64,000 nucleotides of DNA from Caulobacter flavus (GTDB lineage Bacteria > Pseudomonadota > Alphaproteobacteria > Caulobacterales > Caulobacteraceae), in the NCBI RefSeq assembly GCF_003722335.1, contig NZ_CP026100.1:3508001-3572000 (forward strand). Reading direction: 5' to 3'. The translations under genes were made by a program, and so were the position numbers. Each line of letters begins with the position of its first letter. Position 1 is the stretch's first letter. Under the pieces are notes generated by a model. That model saw only the letters and a list, made by a program, of their open reading frames with translations, did no database searches and was not told where the DNA came from. Shown piece after piece: positions 61,889 through 64,000 of this stretch.

Positions 61889-64000
61889 CTTGGCGTCTGA
61901 GAAAGGGCGATCGCCTGGATCACCTTGTCCATGGCGGCCGGCTTCTTCAGCCGCGTGATCTTGGCGAGATCGGGCGGAAAGACGATATCGTCGTACCCGG
62001 TCAGGAACACGAACGGAACGCGCGCCGCCCTGAGCGCACGCGCGACCCGCAGGCTGTGGCCTATCCCAAGATTGACATCCAGCACCGCGCCGGTCGGCCG
62101 ACCCTCGCCGATCGCCGCCAGCGCCGCCCCCTCGGTGGAAAAAGGTCCCAGCACCTTGGCGCCCGCATCCAGCAGCGCCTGCGCGGCTTCCGACGCCAGC
62201 AGGAAGTCGTCTTCGAGCAGCAGTATGCGCTGGCCTGAAAGATCACGCGGGTCGTCGTCGGGCGCACCGTCGAAAACGCTCGCCCGTTCAGGAACCCCGG
62301 TTTCGAGGACGCTGGCGCGATGCACCAGCGGAAAGGCCAGCCGACACGTCGCGCCATCCCGGCCGACGGTCAGTTCGCTTTCGCCCTGCAGGTCATAGGG
62401 CACGCGCCGCTCGATCAATTCGCGGCCAAACCCGCGGCGGGAGGACGGCGCGTCCGGTTGCAGAACCAGGCCCCGTTCTCGCCAAAGGAAGGAGAGCCAG
62501 TCGCGGTCGTTGCGGCTTTCCACCGCCCAGGAAACCTCGATCTTACCGTCTGGCGCCGACAGTGCTCCGTGCTTCAAGGCATTGGTCGCCAGCTCATGCA
62601 CGGCCAGGGTTACGACCTCGGCGGCCTTGGGCGGCAAGGTAAGGTCGGGCCCCTCGATACGGTACAAGCTGTCGTCCGGGGCCTGTGCGGCCAGCTCTTC
62701 TCGGACGATCGACACAAGGTCTATGCCGGTGTTGGCGGATCGGGTGAGCAGCGCCTGGACCCGCGACAGTATGGCCAGGCGACCGCGCCAGGCGACGGCG
62801 AACTCATCCAGCGACGTCGCGCCCCGCAGAGTGCGGTCCGATAGGGTTCTGATCATCGCCAGGGTGTTGCGCACGCGGTGCTGGACTTCCGCCAGCAGGA
62901 TCGACTGGCGCTCGGCCAGGCGCTTGGCCTCGGTGATGTCGGTAAATAGGACCGCGACCTTGCGCTCTTGGGCCTCTCCCACGCGGAAAGCGTAGAGGTC
63001 GAAGATCCGGCTTCCCAGCGCGCCCGAAGGTTCCTGAAAGCGCAGGCTCTCGCCGGTCTGGGCGACGCGGTCGTAGATCTCGATCCAGCGTCCCTCGATT
63101 CCCGGAGCCAGGTCCTTGATCGTGCGGCCCGTCGCGGCGGTCAGGCCATTGTGCTTTTCGAAGGCCGGATTGACCTCGATGAAGCGCCAGTCGTTGGCGA
63201 CACCGTCGGCGCCGTAGAGCATCTGGATGATGCAGTAGCCCTCGTCCATCGATGAAAAGAGCGTGCGGTAGCGTTCTTCGGAGCGCCGGGTCTCCTGCTC
63301 GGCGCGGGCCCGCATGACCTCGGCCCAGGTGCGCTCGGCGACCTCGCGCATCAAGGCGATTTCCCGCTCGTCGAACCGGTGAGCGTCCTTGAAATGCACG
63401 AACAGAACGGCGCGCAAGTCGCCGTCCTTGAGCAGCGGGACGTTGACCGTCGCGCCAAGCGCCAGCGCCGCGTGCGCGGCCTTTTCGGCCGGCGTCAGGG
63501 TCGGATCGCCAGCGACGTCGTCGCGCACAACCGTCCGCCCCTCTCCAAATGCGGCGAGCAGTTCGGGGCCGTAGTCGTCGTAGCGGTAACGGCCTTCGAT
63601 GCCGGGCACGCCGTCGACATAGTTGCGGACCACCGCGATCTCGCCGCCGCCAAGATCCTCGGCGTATCCGACACGGTTGGCTCCAAGGCGCCGGCCCAGG
63701 GCCCGGGCGGCGACCAGTTGGATGTCGTTGGCGTCTCCCAGCGGTCTTAGCGTGTCGGCCAGTTCGAGCAGGAAGGCCTGCCGTTCCTGGTCATGCTGGA
63801 GCGCGGCCTCGGCCGCGTGTCGGCGGGTCGTCTCGGTGGCGACGATCAGGAACCCGCCGACCAAGCCGTCCTCGGACCTGATCGGGGTCCAGGTCGCGGT
63901 GAACCAGCTGGTCGAGGGGGCGCCGCCGACGGCGTCCAGTTCGAAGGGCGCATCGTCCCACAGCTGCGCTTGGCCGGCGAACACCGCTGCCAAGGCCGGC
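61885..64000 (-). CDS. PAS/GAF HWE-type histidine kinase with C-terminal receiver (partial)
   Basis: The frame runs through the right edge, so the N-terminus is missing (at least 705 codons). In order: the end of a PAS domain (SWFTATWTPIRSEDG), a GAF domain (LLELADTLRPLGDAND), another PAS (YRTLFSSMDEGYCIIQMLYG), and the HWE kinase region with AEVQHRVRNTLAMIRTLSDR (phospho-His) and LAVHELATNALKHGAL. A receiver follows with LLLEDDFLLASEAA and VLDVNLG (Asp). HWE kinases are common in alphaproteobacteria and often sense light or stress. The receiver lacks an output domain. Confidence 0.9.
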   Translation of the reverse strand, partial: PALAAVFAGQAQLWDDAPFELDAVGGAPSTSWFTATWTPIRSEDGLVGGFLIVATETTRRHAAEAALQHDQERQAFLLELADTLRPLGDANDIQLVAARALGRRLGANRVGYAEDLGGGEIAVVRNYVDGVPGIEGRYRYDDYGPELLAAFGEGRTVVRDDVAGDPTLTPAEKAAHAALALGATVNVPLLKDGDLRAVLFVHFKDAHRFDEREIALMREVAERTWAEVMRARAEQETRRSEERYRTLFSSMDEGYCIIQMLYGADGVANDWRFIEVNPAFEKHNGLTAATGRTIKDLAPGIEGRWIEIYDRVAQTGESLRFQEPSGALGSRIFDLYAFRVGEAQERKVAVLFTDITEAKRLAERQSILLAEVQHRVRNTLAMIRTLSDRTLRGATSLDEFAVAWRGRLAILSRVQALLTRSANTGIDLVSIVREELAAQAPDDSLYRIEGPDLTLPPKAAEVVTLAVHELATNALKHGALSAPDGKIEVSWAVESRNDRDWLSFLWRERGLVLQPDAPSSRRGFGRELIERRVPYDLQGESELTVGRDGATCRLAFPLVHRASVLETGVPERASVFDGAPDDDPRDLSGQRILLLEDDFLLASEAAQALLDAGAKVLGPFSTEGAALAAIGEGRPTGAVLDVNLGIGHSLRVARALRAARVPFVFLTGYDDIVFPPDLAKITRLKKPAAMDKVIQAIALSQTPS

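Overview
The window is high-GC alphaproteobacterial DNA, most like Caulobacter or Phenylobacterium. The signs are a long Oar-type TonB-dependent receptor, many PAS/HWE histidine kinases, FixJ-type and single-domain response regulators, an ETF-ubiquinone oxidoreductase, and dense operons with ATGA stop/start overlaps. No CRISPR array, rRNA, ordinary tRNA or complete insertion sequence was seen. Both ends cut through a gene.

Layout. 1-2577: partial winged-helix/ATPase regulator (minus). 2652-13889: a transport and catabolic locus. It holds a LivH-type permease, a single polypeptide joining LivM, LivG and LivF, a binding lipoprotein, a FadR-type GntR regulator, a flavin-reductase-like protein, a TonB receptor and a Tat-exported cytosine-deaminase-like amidohydrolase. 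A perfect 16-bp palindrome occurs in both promoter regions of this locus, with a third related copy nearby. 13938-20401: an RNA-repair locus on the minus strand (rsr/Ro60, small HTH gene, hen1, pnkp). Its roughly 1.1 kb upstream region carries no protein gene but encodes a set of Y-RNA-like transcripts. 20649-30081: ABC-F ATPase, a 38-residue acidic protein, a TMEM175-like channel, an AhpD-like protein, three paralogous NmrA-type reductases, a GST, a single receiver, a FixJ-type regulator overlapping an Rrf2 regulator, and a DUF427 protein. 30594-43412: esterase, PAS kinase, AraC and LysR regulators, SDR, alpha/beta hydrolase, ETF-QO, an unassigned protein, and a response regulator coupled to a beta-propeller sensor kinase. 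43509-43982: lower-GC stretch with an orphan reading frame. 43983-56883: glycogen/trehalose locus (glgB-glgX-treZ-malQ-treY leftward, glgA rightward) in which malQ is frameshifted at a run of six C. 56952-64000: ECF sigma factor, thioredoxin-reductase-like flavoprotein, DAACS symporter, and two large PAS sensor kinases; the last runs off the edge.

The most notable system is the RNA-repair locus. Upstream of rsr, on the same strand, four RNAs share one architecture: a closing helix, a 7-nt/9-nt asymmetric internal loop with nearly constant sequence, and an upper helix. The helices change sequence between copies but keep pairing. Two of the RNAs carry a complete circularly permuted tRNA-like module in which the acceptor stem is closed by a tetraloop and the anticodon stem opens into the Y-RNA stem. 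A GTTGC-N5-GCAAC palindrome overlaps the predicted -35 of the promoters for the first RNA, the second RNA and rsr. The small HTH protein in the operon is the obvious candidate to bind it. Together this suggests a co-regulated system that scaffolds (Ro60 plus Y RNA), 3'-methylates (Hen1) and heals and seals (Pnkp) broken RNA.
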